Below, piece after piece: positions 9,545 through 17,462 of a stretch of DNA of 64,000 nt (its first letter is position 1; each line of letters opens with the position of its first letter). The position numbers and the translations under genes are program-made. The stretch is from Rubrivivax sp. (GTDB taxonomy: Bacteria > Pseudomonadota > Gammaproteobacteria > Burkholderiales > Burkholderiaceae_C), in the NCBI GenBank assembly GCA_027484825.1, contig JAIXSE010000032.1:62001-126000 (forward strand), given 5' to 3'. Below the pieces are notes generated by a model that was not told where the DNA came from, did no database searches, and saw only the letters and a list, made by a program, of their open reading frames with translations.

Positions 9545-10435
9545 ATGACGCTTTCGTTTCGCCACTTCCTGCTTGCCCTCGCCGTTGTCGCCATCTGGGG
9601 CAGCAATTTTGTGGTGATCCGCTGGGGCTTGGATGCCTTCCCGCCGCTGCTGTTCGCCGCCTTGCGCTTCACCCTGGCCACGCTTCCGGCCATCTTCCTG
9701 CTGCCCCGTCCCAAGGTCAGCATCTACAACCTGGCCGCTTACGGAGCGCTGGTGGGGGTTGCGCAGTTCAGCCTGCTCTATCTGGCCATGGGCTCGCAGA
9801 TCTCGCCGGGGCTGGCCTCGCTGGTCATCCAGACCCAGGTTTTCTTCACGCTCTTCCTGGCCATGCACACCAGCGGTGAGCGGGTGCAGCCCTTCCAGTG
9901 GCTGGCCCTGCTGCTGGCCGCCGGTGGCATCGGCATCATCGCCTCCCATACCGATGGCACCACCACCGTGCTGGGCCTGGCCATGGTGCTGCTGGCCGCG
10001 CTGTCCTGGGCCGGCGGCAATGTGATCGGCAAGAAGGCCGTGGGGGTGAACATGCTGGCCTATGTGGTGTGGAGCAGTGCCTTCGCAGCGCCGGCCCTGT
10101 TCGCGCTGTCCTTCCTGATCGAGGGGCCGCAGCGCATGTCCAGCGCGGTGAGCCACGCCAGCCTGGGTGCCTGGGGCGCCGTGGTCTGGCAGGCCGCCGG
10201 CAACACCTTGTTCGGGTATGGCGTCTGGAGCTGGCTGCTGTCCCGCCATCCCGCCGCCACCGTGGTGCCCATGGCCTTGCTGGTGCCCATCTTCGGCATG
10301 AGCTGCTCGGCCCTCCTGCTCAACGAAGGACTGCCCGGCTGGAAGCTCGCAGCCGCAGCCCTGGTGATGAGCGGCCTGGCCATCAACCTGCTGTGGCCGC
10401 GGGTGCGGCAGGCCTGGCGCTTGCGGTCCGCATGA
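9545..10435 (+). CDS. EamA/DMT-superfamily inner-membrane transporter
   Basis: A 296-residue protein with about ten hydrophobic helices arranged as two EamA repeats (first half beginning AVVAIWGSNFVVIRWGLD, second half from about LLAALSWAGGNVIGKKA). This is the normal size and shape of drug/metabolite exporters; the closest functional class by motif is the O-acetylserine/cysteine exporter EamD type, but the substrate cannot be fixed from sequence. The stop codon overlaps the start of the following protease gene (ATGA), implying translational coupling. Confidence 0.88.
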   Translation: MTLSFRHFLLALAVVAIWGSNFVVIRWGLDAFPPLLFAALRFTLATLPAIFLLPRPKVSIYNLAAYGALVGVAQFSLLYLAMGSQISPGLASLVIQTQVFFTLFLAMHTSGERVQPFQWLALLLAAGGIGIIASHTDGTTTVLGLAMVLLAALSWAGGNVIGKKAVGVNMLAYVVWSSAFAAPALFALSFLIEGPQRMSSAVSHASLGAWGAVVWQAAGNTLFGYGVWSWLLSRHPAATVVPMALLVPIFGMSCSALLLNEGLPGWKLAAAALVMSGLAINLLWPRVRQAWRLRSA

Positions 10436-11316
10436 GGAGCGATGGCGTGGCCGGTGCCGCGGCTTTGAGGGCCGCCACGCTGGTGGTCGTTGCCGCCGGT
10501 TGGGTGTGCGCACCGAGCGTTGCGCAGCGTCTGCCCGATCGGACGGAGCGCGTGCCGTCTGCCGCCTCTGCACCCACTGCACCCCCTGCCGCCAACCCCG
10601 CGCCTGCACGTGGCTCGGCAGCCCAAATCCTGCGCGACCAGGAAATCGCCTCCTGCCGCCCTGGTGAAGCGACCACCTGGGGAGACGGACGCGACCGCAG
10701 CGCTGTGTCGCGTCCGCTGCGTTTTGTCTATCGCCATGAGGCCGCGCCTGCCTGGTTCGATGCGGCCCAGGTGCTGGCGCTGGCCCAGCGATCTGTCCAG
10801 GCCTGGGCGCCGTGCGGCGTGGCGGCCTCGGTCCAGGCTTTGCCGCCGCGGCAATCCCCCGCCGACGGGGACATCCAGATCGTCTGGACCGACACCGGCA
10901 GCCGGGGCCAGTTCGGTCTGGCCAATGTGCCGGCCCGCACCCTGTCGCTGGGACCTGGCCTGTTCCGCCTGCTGAAGGAACGCAATCCCAGCTATCCGGC
11001 CGAGCAGACCCTGCAGATGGTGCTGTCCCACGAGATGGGGCACTTCTACGGTCTGATGGCGCATTCCCGGCGCTGCGTGGATGTGATGTCCTACTACGAC
11101 AACGGCAAAGGTCAGCGCTGCACCTTGCGGGACGCTTCTGCCTGGGGCAGTGTGGTGGAGTACCGGTCGATGCTGCCAACGGCCTGTGACCTGGAGCGGT
11201 GCCGGGCGCTGAACGGCGGTGGGGCGAGTGGGGCCAGCAGTGGGCGCACCAATGAGCGCGCCGGCGACCGCACCGACGACCGCACCGACGACCGCACCAG
11301 TGGACCGGACAGATGA
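10432..11316 (+). CDS. Exported matrixin-like zinc metalloprotease
   Basis: The start ATG 10432 overlaps the EamA stop by four bases. After a hydrophobic leader (AATLVVVAAGWVCAPSVAQ) comes a Pro/Ala linker and then a catalytic domain. The segment SHEMGHFYGLMAH gives the HExxHxxGxxH zinc motif and VMSYYD supplies the Met-turn, as in M10 matrixins. Length is 294 residues. The C-terminal tail (RTDDRTDDRTSG) is encoded by a 12-bp tandem repeat. Coupling to an exporter is suggestive but no shared function is known. Confidence in the metzincin fold is high; substrate is unknown. Confidence 0.82.
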   Translation: MRSDGVAGAAALRAATLVVVAAGWVCAPSVAQRLPDRTERVPSAASAPTAPPAANPAPARGSAAQILRDQEIASCRPGEATTWGDGRDRSAVSRPLRFVYRHEAAPAWFDAAQVLALAQRSVQAWAPCGVAASVQALPPRQSPADGDIQIVWTDTGSRGQFGLANVPARTLSLGPGLFRLLKERNPSYPAEQTLQMVLSHEMGHFYGLMAHSRRCVDVMSYYDNGKGQRCTLRDASAWGSVVEYRSMLPTACDLERCRALNGGGASGASSGRTNERAGDRTDDRTDDRTSGPDR

Positions 11317-11347
11317 CCCAAAAGCCGCCCCGTCGTATGCTGGTGCC

Positions 11348-12118
11348 ATGAACACACATCGCCGATGGCTGGGCCGCATCACGGGCCGCATCACGGGTTA
11401 CCTGACGGCTCACCTAACGGGGCGACTCGCTGGCCCGCTGCTGGTCGCCTCGATGCTCGCGACCCTCGGGCTGACCGCGGTGCCGGCCTTTGCGCAGTTG
11501 CCCCGCCAGAACCTCTGGGTGGAATTGCGCTGGGTGGACCAGGAACTCAGCGGCGCCGCGGCGGCCGGTGTGCGGGACGGCAGCGTGGTGGTGAGCACCG
11601 GTGGTTCGGTGTCGGCCCGTGGCGGCGTGACCCTGAGCACGGAGCGCCGCAGTCAGCAGCAGTCGCTGCCGCGGCTGATGGTGCTGAACGGCCAGCAGGC
11701 ATCGGTGACGCTGAATGAAGTCACGCCCATCCAGTGGGTGGATGTGGGTGTGCAACGCCAGCAAGGCCGTGAGGACCGCTACTACGTGGCACCGCGCCAA
11801 GGCGTGGCCGAGCGCAGCCGGGGCGTGATGGTCAAACCCACCTGGGCCGGCGGACGCCAGCCGGTGACGGTGGAGATCCGTACCCAGGAGCAGAGCAATC
11901 GTCCCGGTGGTGCGCCTCCGATGGATCCGTCCGGATACGGCGCGCCCACGGAGGATGCGAGCGTGCTCAGCACGGTGCAGGTGCCGCTGGGGCAGTGGGT
12001 GACGATTGCCCGGTCCGGCAGCTACAACGCTGGCAGCCCGCCTCACCAGTACAGCACGCGCGACGCGGAGGTCCAGCGGCTGCGGGAGTTGCAGGTCAGG
12101 GTGGACTTGGCGCCCTGA
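11348..12118 (+). CDS. Exported hypothetical protein, secretin-like fragment
   Basis: A 256-residue protein beginning MNTHRRW with an unusual leader (three ITG/LTG-type short repeats, encoded by repeats near 11374-11420) before the signal core LLVASMLATLGLTAVPAFA. The mature part has beta-rich stretches such as LWVELRWVDQ and LMVLNGQQASVTLNEVTPIQWVDV that resemble parts of type II/III secretin N-domains and related Burkholderiales exported proteins. No full secretin domain is present. It follows the protease gene by 31 bp and may share its transcript. Function unassigned. Confidence 0.72.
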   Translation: MNTHRRWLGRITGRITGYLTAHLTGRLAGPLLVASMLATLGLTAVPAFAQLPRQNLWVELRWVDQELSGAAAAGVRDGSVVVSTGGSVSARGGVTLSTERRSQQQSLPRLMVLNGQQASVTLNEVTPIQWVDVGVQRQQGREDRYYVAPRQGVAERSRGVMVKPTWAGGRQPVTVEIRTQEQSNRPGGAPPMDPSGYGAPTEDASVLSTVQVPLGQWVTIARSGSYNAGSPPHQYSTRDAEVQRLRELQVRVDLAP

Positions 12119-12132
12119 TCGGTTTTCTCCAA

Positions 12133-12151
12133 CTGGTATTGGATTGGTAGC
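12133..12151 (+). promoter_or_regulatory. Putative GlcNAc-regulator operator before the chitinase
   Basis: CTGGTATTGGATTGGTAGC contains two TGGTA half-sites starting at 12134 and 12145, exactly 11 bp apart. The same spacing of TGGTA-like half-sites occurs before the GlcNAc kinase gene (51370/51381), in the receptor promoter and at the right window edge. It lies 46 bp upstream of the chitinase start, where a repressor would block transcription. Assignment to the GntR protein at 52351-53094 is inference. Confidence 0.5.
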
Positions 12152-12196
12152 GTAGATCGGTTAGGCTGAGGCTCCTCGTCCCCGGAGCCCGACCGC

Positions 12197-13597
12197 ATGC
12201 CCCGCATCCATTCGTCCGCCTTGATCGTCTCCCTGATGCTGCTGTTGGGCGCCGCCATGGCCCCGGTCGCAGGAGCGAGCCCTGCGGACGCGAAGCACGA
12301 CGCCACGCCCCCGGTCCGTGAGCTCTTCACCGGCCACCATCGCCCCTTCACCGGCCCCGCCCAAGGCGTCGTTGGCGTCTATGTGCCCAACTGGCAGCCC
12401 GACGCCCTGATCGAGCAGGTGCCGCCCGGCAATCTCACCCATGTGCTGTACGCCTTCCTGCGGCTCTGCGGCCCCGGCCAGTTGCCCAAGGACGCCTCCG
12501 CCTGCCAGGGCCGTGGCGACTTCGAGCTGGCGGTCAGCCCGCTGGAGGACCGCTTCAATCAGGTCTTCGCCCGCTACAAGCAGCGCGCCCCGCGGCTCCA
12601 GGTGCTGGCTTCGGTCGGCGGTTGGGGCGGCTCCGATCCGTTCTTCCACATGGCGCAGGACCCGGCGCGACGGGCGGTGTTTGTCGCCTCCGCCCAGCGC
12701 TTCCTGCGCGAGCATCCGGCCTTCGACGGCATCGACATCGACTGGGAGCATCCCGGAGACAACAGCGCCGTCAACGGCGTGAAGCTGGGCAGCCCGCAGG
12801 ACGGGCAGGCCTACGCCGATCTGCTGACCGACCTGCGTCAGTCCCTGGATGCCCTGGGCCGCGAGACGGGGCGCCGCTACCTCGTCACCATGGCCGTCAA
12901 CACCATGTCGCCCATCGTGCAGCGCATCAATTTCCAGCAGGCGGCCAGCGCCCTGGACCTGGTGTTCATGATGACCTACGACTTCTACGGCGGCTGGTCC
13001 CCCGCGGCCGGCCACCACAGCACGCTGGCCAGTTCCTCGCCTGAAGCGGACGACAGCCTGATCCGCTCCATCCGCAACCTGAGTGAGGCCGGTGTGCCGA
13101 CAGCCAAGATGGTGGCCGGCGTTGCGATGTACGGCCGGGGATTCACTGGCGTGCAGCACCCCCGCACTGGCGCGGCCAAGACCGGCATCTATCCGGGCGA
13201 GGAGGGCGCCATGCCCTATCGCGACATCGCGACCCGGCTGCTGGACCGCCGCGGACGTGGCCGAGCGGGCTACCAGGCCGTGTGGGATCCGGTGACGCGC
13301 GCCTGGTCGCTGTTCCACCCCACGCGCAAGGAATGGATAGGCTACGACGACCCGCGCGCGGTCTGGGCCAAGGCGCAGTACGCCCAGTTGCACGGCCTGG
13401 CCGGTGTCTTCGCCTGGGAGCTCAGTCAGGACAACGGCGACCTGCTCAATGCCATGAACCTGGGCCTGGGGCGTCAGCCGGGCAGGTCGCCGGCGCGGCA
13501 GCGTCCGTCGGCCGCTCCGGACGGCACCGCGGCCTCGGCCGCTTTGGACCGCACCACGGCCTCGACGGCGTCGTCACAGAAAGAATCCAGCCGGTAA
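12197..13597 (+). CDS. Secreted GH18 chitinase
   Basis: Hydrolyses chitin in the periplasm or outside the cell. A signal peptide ([19 protein letters not shown]) is followed by a single GH18 barrel. Landmarks are [10 protein letters not shown] (strand 3), [11 protein letters not shown] containing the DxxDxDxE catalytic motif with Glu as proton donor, and [11 protein letters not shown] (strand 6), with FAWELSQDN near the end. Length is 466 residues. The last 45 residues are an Ala/Ser/Thr tail with no binding module. ATG 12197 has GGAG upstream. The operator-like site just upstream links it to the nag locus almost 40 kb away, which would metabolise its products. Confidence 0.93.
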   Translation: MPRIHSSALIVSLMLLLGAAMAPVAGASPADAKHDATPPVRELFTGHHRPFTGPAQGVVGVYVPNWQPDALIEQVPPGNLTHVLYAFLRLCGPGQLPKDASACQGRGDFELAVSPLEDRFNQVFARYKQRAPRLQVLASVGGWGGSDPFFHMAQDPARRAVFVASAQRFLREHPAFDGIDIDWEHPGDNSAVNGVKLGSPQDGQAYADLLTDLRQSLDALGRETGRRYLVTMAVNTMSPIVQRINFQQAASALDLVFMMTYDFYGGWSPAAGHHSTLASSSPEADDSLIRSIRNLSEAGVPTAKMVAGVAMYGRGFTGVQHPRTGAAKTGIYPGEEGAMPYRDIATRLLDRRGRGRAGYQAVWDPVTRAWSLFHPTRKEWIGYDDPRAVWAKAQYAQLHGLAGVFAWELSQDNGDLLNAMNLGLGRQPGRSPARQRPSAAPDGTAASAALDRTTASTASSQKESSR

Positions 13598-13631
13598 CTC
13601 CGTGCGGCCCGCGCGGGCCTACCATCACGTC

Positions 13632-14078
13632 ATGACTGCACCTTTGTCCGACTCCTCCCTCGCCGCTCAGCCCGGCACCCAGCCCGCAGCGCCGTCCCTC
13701 GCCGCCAGGCGCCTGCGCATCGCCCTGATCGCCCACGATGGCAAGAAGGACGAGATGGTGCTGCTGGCCACCGAATTTGCCGGCCTGCTCAAGCAATGTG
13801 AGCTGGTCGCCACCGGCACCACCGGCTCGCGCCTGCAGGCGGAAGTGGGGCTGGAGGTCGAGCGCATGTTGTCCGGGCCGCATGGCGGTGACCTCCAGAT
13901 CGGCGCCCGACTGGCGGTTGGCGGTGTGGACGCGGTGGTGTTCCTGCGCGACCCCATGACGCCGCAGCCGCACGAACCCGACATCAATGCCCTGGTGCGC
14001 GCCTGCGACGTGCATGACGTGCCTTGCGCGACCAATGTGTCCAGTGCCCGGTTGCTGCTGCGCGGCTTGATGGCCTGA
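13632..14078 (+). CDS. mgsA: Methylglyoxal synthase
   Basis: Converts dihydroxyacetone phosphate to methylglyoxal and phosphate, a glycolytic bypass relieving phosphate limitation. The sequence shows the family pattern: [13 protein letters not shown] near the start, [10 protein letters not shown] in the phosphate-binding loop, [29 protein letters not shown] and a final [12 protein letters not shown]. The 148 residues fit, with about 28 extra at the N-terminus. ATG 13632 was preferred over an upstream GTG in frame. It follows the chitinase by 34 bp and converges on the M28 peptidase. Confidence 0.93.
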   Translation: MTAPLSDSSLAAQPGTQPAAPSLAARRLRIALIAHDGKKDEMVLLATEFAGLLKQCELVATGTTGSRLQAEVGLEVERMLSGPHGGDLQIGARLAVGGVDAVVFLRDPMTPQPHEPDINALVRACDVHDVPCATNVSSARLLLRGLMA

Positions 14079-14106
14079 GGGTCTGATGAGGGCCTGAGGT
14101 TCTGCC

Positions 14107-14122
14107 GAGGCGAAGGCGCCTC
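14107..14122. terminator. Hairpin between convergent mgsA and M28 peptidase genes
   Basis: GAGGCG and CGCCTC form a six-base stem over an AAGG loop in the 66-bp gap between the two stops. There is no T-run, so it is only a weak candidate for a shared terminator. Confidence 0.25.
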
Positions 14123-14144
14123 AGCGCCTCAAGGTCTCAGTGCT

Positions 14145-15608
14145 TCACCGTGACAGCGGCAGCGGGTAGCTGGGCAGGCTGGCATGCCCGGCCTTGGACA
14201 GCGCCTGCACCCCGAAGATCAGGTTGTCCTTGGACAGTGGCAGTGTGACCCGCGTCGCCAGGCCCACATCCTTCGCGCCTTCCCACTGCTGGATGCCGCT
14301 GCGGCGCCACACCACGCGGTAGCCGGCCAGCTCCGGATCCGCACTGGCGGCCCATTGCAGCGTGGTGTCGTTGGTCAGCTCGCGGGCGTCGATGCGGGCG
14401 TCCTTCACCGGGGACGGTGCCCAGGCCAGCGTCGCCAGGCCGGCCAGATTCACGCGGGCCACGTCCGCCACATAGGCGAAGTCCACGAATTCGGGCAGGT
14501 CCCCGTAGACCACGCCGCCGTCGGTGCGCAGGTCCTGGTGCTGATGGCGGAAGTCCTCGAAGGGCTCGCTGAAACGCACCGCCGCATAGCCGCGCTCCAG
14601 GAAGGGCAGATGGTCGCCGCCGCGCAGATAGCGGTCCCGACGCTCGATCAGATCGATGCTGAAGCCCGGCAGATACCGCTCGCCCTGGGCCTTCAGATGG
14701 CGGGCGAACTGCTGCGTCGGCAGATCGTCCCCGCCGCCGGCCACGGCCACCGGCTGCAACTGCGCCCGGATGGCGGCATTGGTGTTGGTTTCGTCGTCGC
14801 TGGGCGTGCGGTTGCTGGTGGTGTTGAGCAACTGGCGCAGCACCGGATCGAATCCGTCGGCAAACAGGCGCAGGCGCTTGGGGTCATGCTGACCGCTGTC
14901 GCCATGGGAGCTGCCGATGATGTCGTTGGTGATCATGCCCTCGACATTCAGGTTGCGCGCCCGCGCCCGCCGGGCCCATTCCTGCGCTCCCAGCAGACCT
15001 TGTTCCTCGCCCGGAACGGCCATGAACACCAGCGTCGCATCGAACTTCTGGCGGGCCATGGCACAGGCCATCTCCATCACGGCGGCGGTGCCGGACGCAT
15101 CGTCATTGGCGCCGGGCGCCTCGCCCTTGGCATCCATCACATCGCTGTTGCGGGAGTCGTAATGGCCGCTGACCACCAGCACCCGCTCACGCGGGGTGCC
15201 GGCCGACGCGCCGGGCAGGGTGGCCACCACATTGACCAGTTCGGTCGGCTGGCTGAGGCGGCGACCGGCCGGTTCCGTGAAGGCCTCCATCGTCACTTGC
15301 AGACGGCCGCCGGTGCGCGCGCTGCAGTCACGCAGTTGCCGCTCGATCCAGCGGCGGGCCGCACCAATGCCGCGGGTCTCGCTCTGGGTTTCCGAGGCGG
15401 TGTGCCGCGTGCCGAAAGCCGCGAGCTTGCGGATGGTCTGCTCGATGCGGGCGGGAGAGATCTCCGCCATCATCGGCGCCACTCGCGCGTCCAGCGGGTC
15501 CGGTCCGTTCGGTTTGAAGCCGGTGGCATTCTGGGCTTGCGCCCCGCTGGAGAGCAGGGTCACGGTCAGGGCAGCGGCCGAAGCCAGGACATGTGTTCGC
15601 ATGGACAA
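14145..15608 (-). CDS. Exported M28-family metallopeptidase
   Basis: A zinc aminopeptidase-type enzyme of 487 residues. The signal peptide (VLASAAALTVTLLSSGAQAQ) sends it to the periplasm. Dizinc ligand positions are visible in order: His and Asp in VVSGHYDSR, Asp in GANDDASGT, the Glu pair in VPGEEQGLLG, Asp in ITNDIIG, and His in GGDHLPF. About 100 C-terminal residues (from VKDARIDAREL) look like a fibronectin-III-like beta domain, which some family members carry. It stands alone, divergent from nothing obvious and convergent with mgsA. Confidence 0.9.
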   Translation of the reverse strand: MSMRTHVLASAAALTVTLLSSGAQAQNATGFKPNGPDPLDARVAPMMAEISPARIEQTIRKLAAFGTRHTASETQSETRGIGAARRWIERQLRDCSARTGGRLQVTMEAFTEPAGRRLSQPTELVNVVATLPGASAGTPRERVLVVSGHYDSRNSDVMDAKGEAPGANDDASGTAAVMEMACAMARQKFDATLVFMAVPGEEQGLLGAQEWARRARARNLNVEGMITNDIIGSSHGDSGQHDPKRLRLFADGFDPVLRQLLNTTSNRTPSDDETNTNAAIRAQLQPVAVAGGGDDLPTQQFARHLKAQGERYLPGFSIDLIERRDRYLRGGDHLPFLERGYAAVRFSEPFEDFRHQHQDLRTDGGVVYGDLPEFVDFAYVADVARVNLAGLATLAWAPSPVKDARIDARELTNDTTLQWAASADPELAGYRVVWRRSGIQQWEGAKDVGLATRVTLPLSKDNLIFGVQALSKAGHASLPSYPLPLSR

Positions 15609-15693
15609 GGGGCGTTGGAGGAAGGGAAGCGCTTTGGCGAGGGCCAGGGGCCCTCGGACGGTCAGGCCGTGAGGCCCTTGGGCTGATTGGCCG

Positions 15694-16362
15694 TCAGGCC
15701 AGATGCTGTTTCAGGAAAGCGAGTGAGCGCTCCCAGGCGAGTTGCGCGGCCTTCTCGTCATAGACCTCGGGCCGTGTGACGTTGGAGAAGGCGTGGTCGG
15801 CCTCGTACATGTGGATCTCCGGATGCAAGCCGGCAGCCGTCATGCGCTGCTGGAGGTCCTGCACCTTCTCCGGCGTGCACCAGTCGTCGCGCGAGGCGAA
15901 GTGGCCCAGGAACGGCGTGTGGATCTTGGCCGGGTCGGCAAACTCAGCGGGCGGGATTCCGTAGTAGCAGACCGCCGCCGAGACGGTCGGCACATGCACC
16001 GCAGCGGCAATGGTGAGCGCCCCGCCCATGCAGTAGCCCATCACCCCGACCTTGGCCGCCCCCAGCTGGCGCAGATGCTCCACGGCACCGCTCAGGTCCT
16101 GGTGGGTTGCATCTGCAAAGTCCAGGTTGTTCATCAGATGGCTGGCTTCGTCGGCATCGGCGGCGATGCGGCCACGGTAGAGGTCCGGAGCCAGGGCGGT
16201 GATGCCTGCGGCCGCAAGACGGTCGGCAATGTCCTTGATATGGGGCTTCAGGCCCCACCATTCCTGGATCAGCACCAGGCCTGGGGCGCCAGCGCCGGCA
16301 GAGGCCAGCCAGGCCTGACTTGTTCCGCCATCCGGGCGGCTGAAATCAATCATGTGTCCCAT
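15694..16362 (-). CDS. Dienelactone hydrolase family protein
   Basis: Alpha/beta hydrolase of 222 residues, the normal family size. The nucleophile elbow is GYCMGG with Cys as nucleophile; the acid and base are in ASRDDWCTP and EADHAFSN. The oxyanion-side motif LIQEWWGL is typical. Cytoplasmic, no signal peptide. The true substrate is uncertain because many such genes do not act in chloroaromatic degradation. An alternative start three codons in (MIDFSRPDGG) is possible. Divergent from the DUF2157 gene. Confidence 0.9.
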   Translation of the reverse strand: MGHMIDFSRPDGGTSQAWLASAGAGAPGLVLIQEWWGLKPHIKDIADRLAAAGITALAPDLYRGRIAADADEASHLMNNLDFADATHQDLSGAVEHLRQLGAAKVGVMGYCMGGALTIAAAVHVPTVSAAVCYYGIPPAEFADPAKIHTPFLGHFASRDDWCTPEKVQDLQQRMTAAGLHPEIHMYEADHAFSNVTRPEVYDEKAAQLAWERSLAFLKQHLA

Positions 16363-16463
16363 GGAATCTCCATCGAGCTGTTATCGGTGACGCGGACTTG
16401 GGTCCGTATCATCTGTCTCCACAAGGAGCACCCAAACGGGGCCCTATCCTGGAGGAGGAAGCG

Positions 16464-17462
16464 GTGAGTCTGCACGAGCAGTTGTACCAATACACGTCGC
16501 AGGGTGGTCTCGATGCGAGCAGCGCACGGCGCTTGTGGCAGCTCAGCGGTCAAGGGCAGGTACCCGCCCGGCTGTGGGCGCGGCTGCGGCTGGGCGCAGC
16601 GGCCTTGGCAGCCGGACTGGTGGGCTTTGGGGTGATGCTGTGGGTCGCCGCCAACTGGGACAGCTTTACGCGGTTCGAGCGCTTTGCGCTGTTGCAGGGC
16701 CTGCTGGTGGTGGCGGTGGCGGGGGCGGCCTGGACGACAGGCACCCGGACGCCGGCTGCTTGGACGTCGTCTGCCTGGGCGCCAACGGCCGCCCGGTCCG
16801 TCCGCACAGCGGTGAGCCTGCTGGCCTTCCTGACCCTGGGCGGGCTGCTGGCCTACTTCGGTCAGACCTACCAGACCGGGGCCGACGCCTGGAACCTCTT
16901 CGCGCTTTGGGCGGCGCTGTCGCTACCGCTGGTGATGTCAACGCCTTCCGACCTGGTATGGGCCCCCTGGCAGATCGTCACCAGCCTCGCCATCAGTCTC
17001 TGGAGCTACACCTATGCGGGCCACGGCTGGTCCGTTGGCCCTGGCACGTTCTCCATCCATGCCATCGCCCTGGGCCTGAGCGCGCTGCTCACCACGGCCT
17101 TGGCGCTGCACGGCTGGCGCAGTGGGCAGTGGTGGGCCTGGCGGCTCTCGGTGCTCACCGCCAGCCTGCAGGCGCTGGTCTGGGGGGTGTTCAGCCTGAT
17201 GCGATCGATCGTCGCACCGCAGTACGGCTTGGTGCTGGCCCTGTTTGGCATCACGCTGGCACTGGCCTGGTGGCGGCGCGAGGTCTTTGTGATGAGTGTG
17301 GCGGCGCTGGCGCTGAATGTGCTGCTGGTCGGCGGCTGGGTCCATAGCCGCTCGCTGCGCCAGTTTGAAGAGTTGCTGCTGGTGGCCGGTCTGGCGGCAG
17401 TGCTGCTGGCGGGCAGCGTGCAACTGATCCTTCACCGCATCCGTCGTCAGGAGGCCGCATGA
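16464..17462 (+). CDS. DUF2157 membrane protein
   Basis: The start chosen is GTG 16464 because CTGGAGGAGG lies directly upstream; an earlier TTG adds 22 residues without support. The first 55 residues are a soluble helical segment (LYQYTSQGGLDASSARRLWQL) typical of DUF2157. They are followed by about nine or ten hydrophobic helices. Function unknown in the family. It is translationally coupled (ATGA) to the next gene, an arrangement seen repeatedly for DUF2157 and DUF4401/GDYXXLXY proteins. Confidence 0.85.
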   Translation: MSLHEQLYQYTSQGGLDASSARRLWQLSGQGQVPARLWARLRLGAAALAAGLVGFGVMLWVAANWDSFTRFERFALLQGLLVVAVAGAAWTTGTRTPAAWTSSAWAPTAARSVRTAVSLLAFLTLGGLLAYFGQTYQTGADAWNLFALWAALSLPLVMSTPSDLVWAPWQIVTSLAISLWSYTYAGHGWSVGPGTFSIHAIALGLSALLTTALALHGWRSGQWWAWRLSVLTASLQALVWGVFSLMRSIVAPQYGLVLALFGITLALAWWRREVFVMSVAALALNVLLVGGWVHSRSLRQFEELLLVAGLAAVLLAGSVQLILHRIRRQEAA

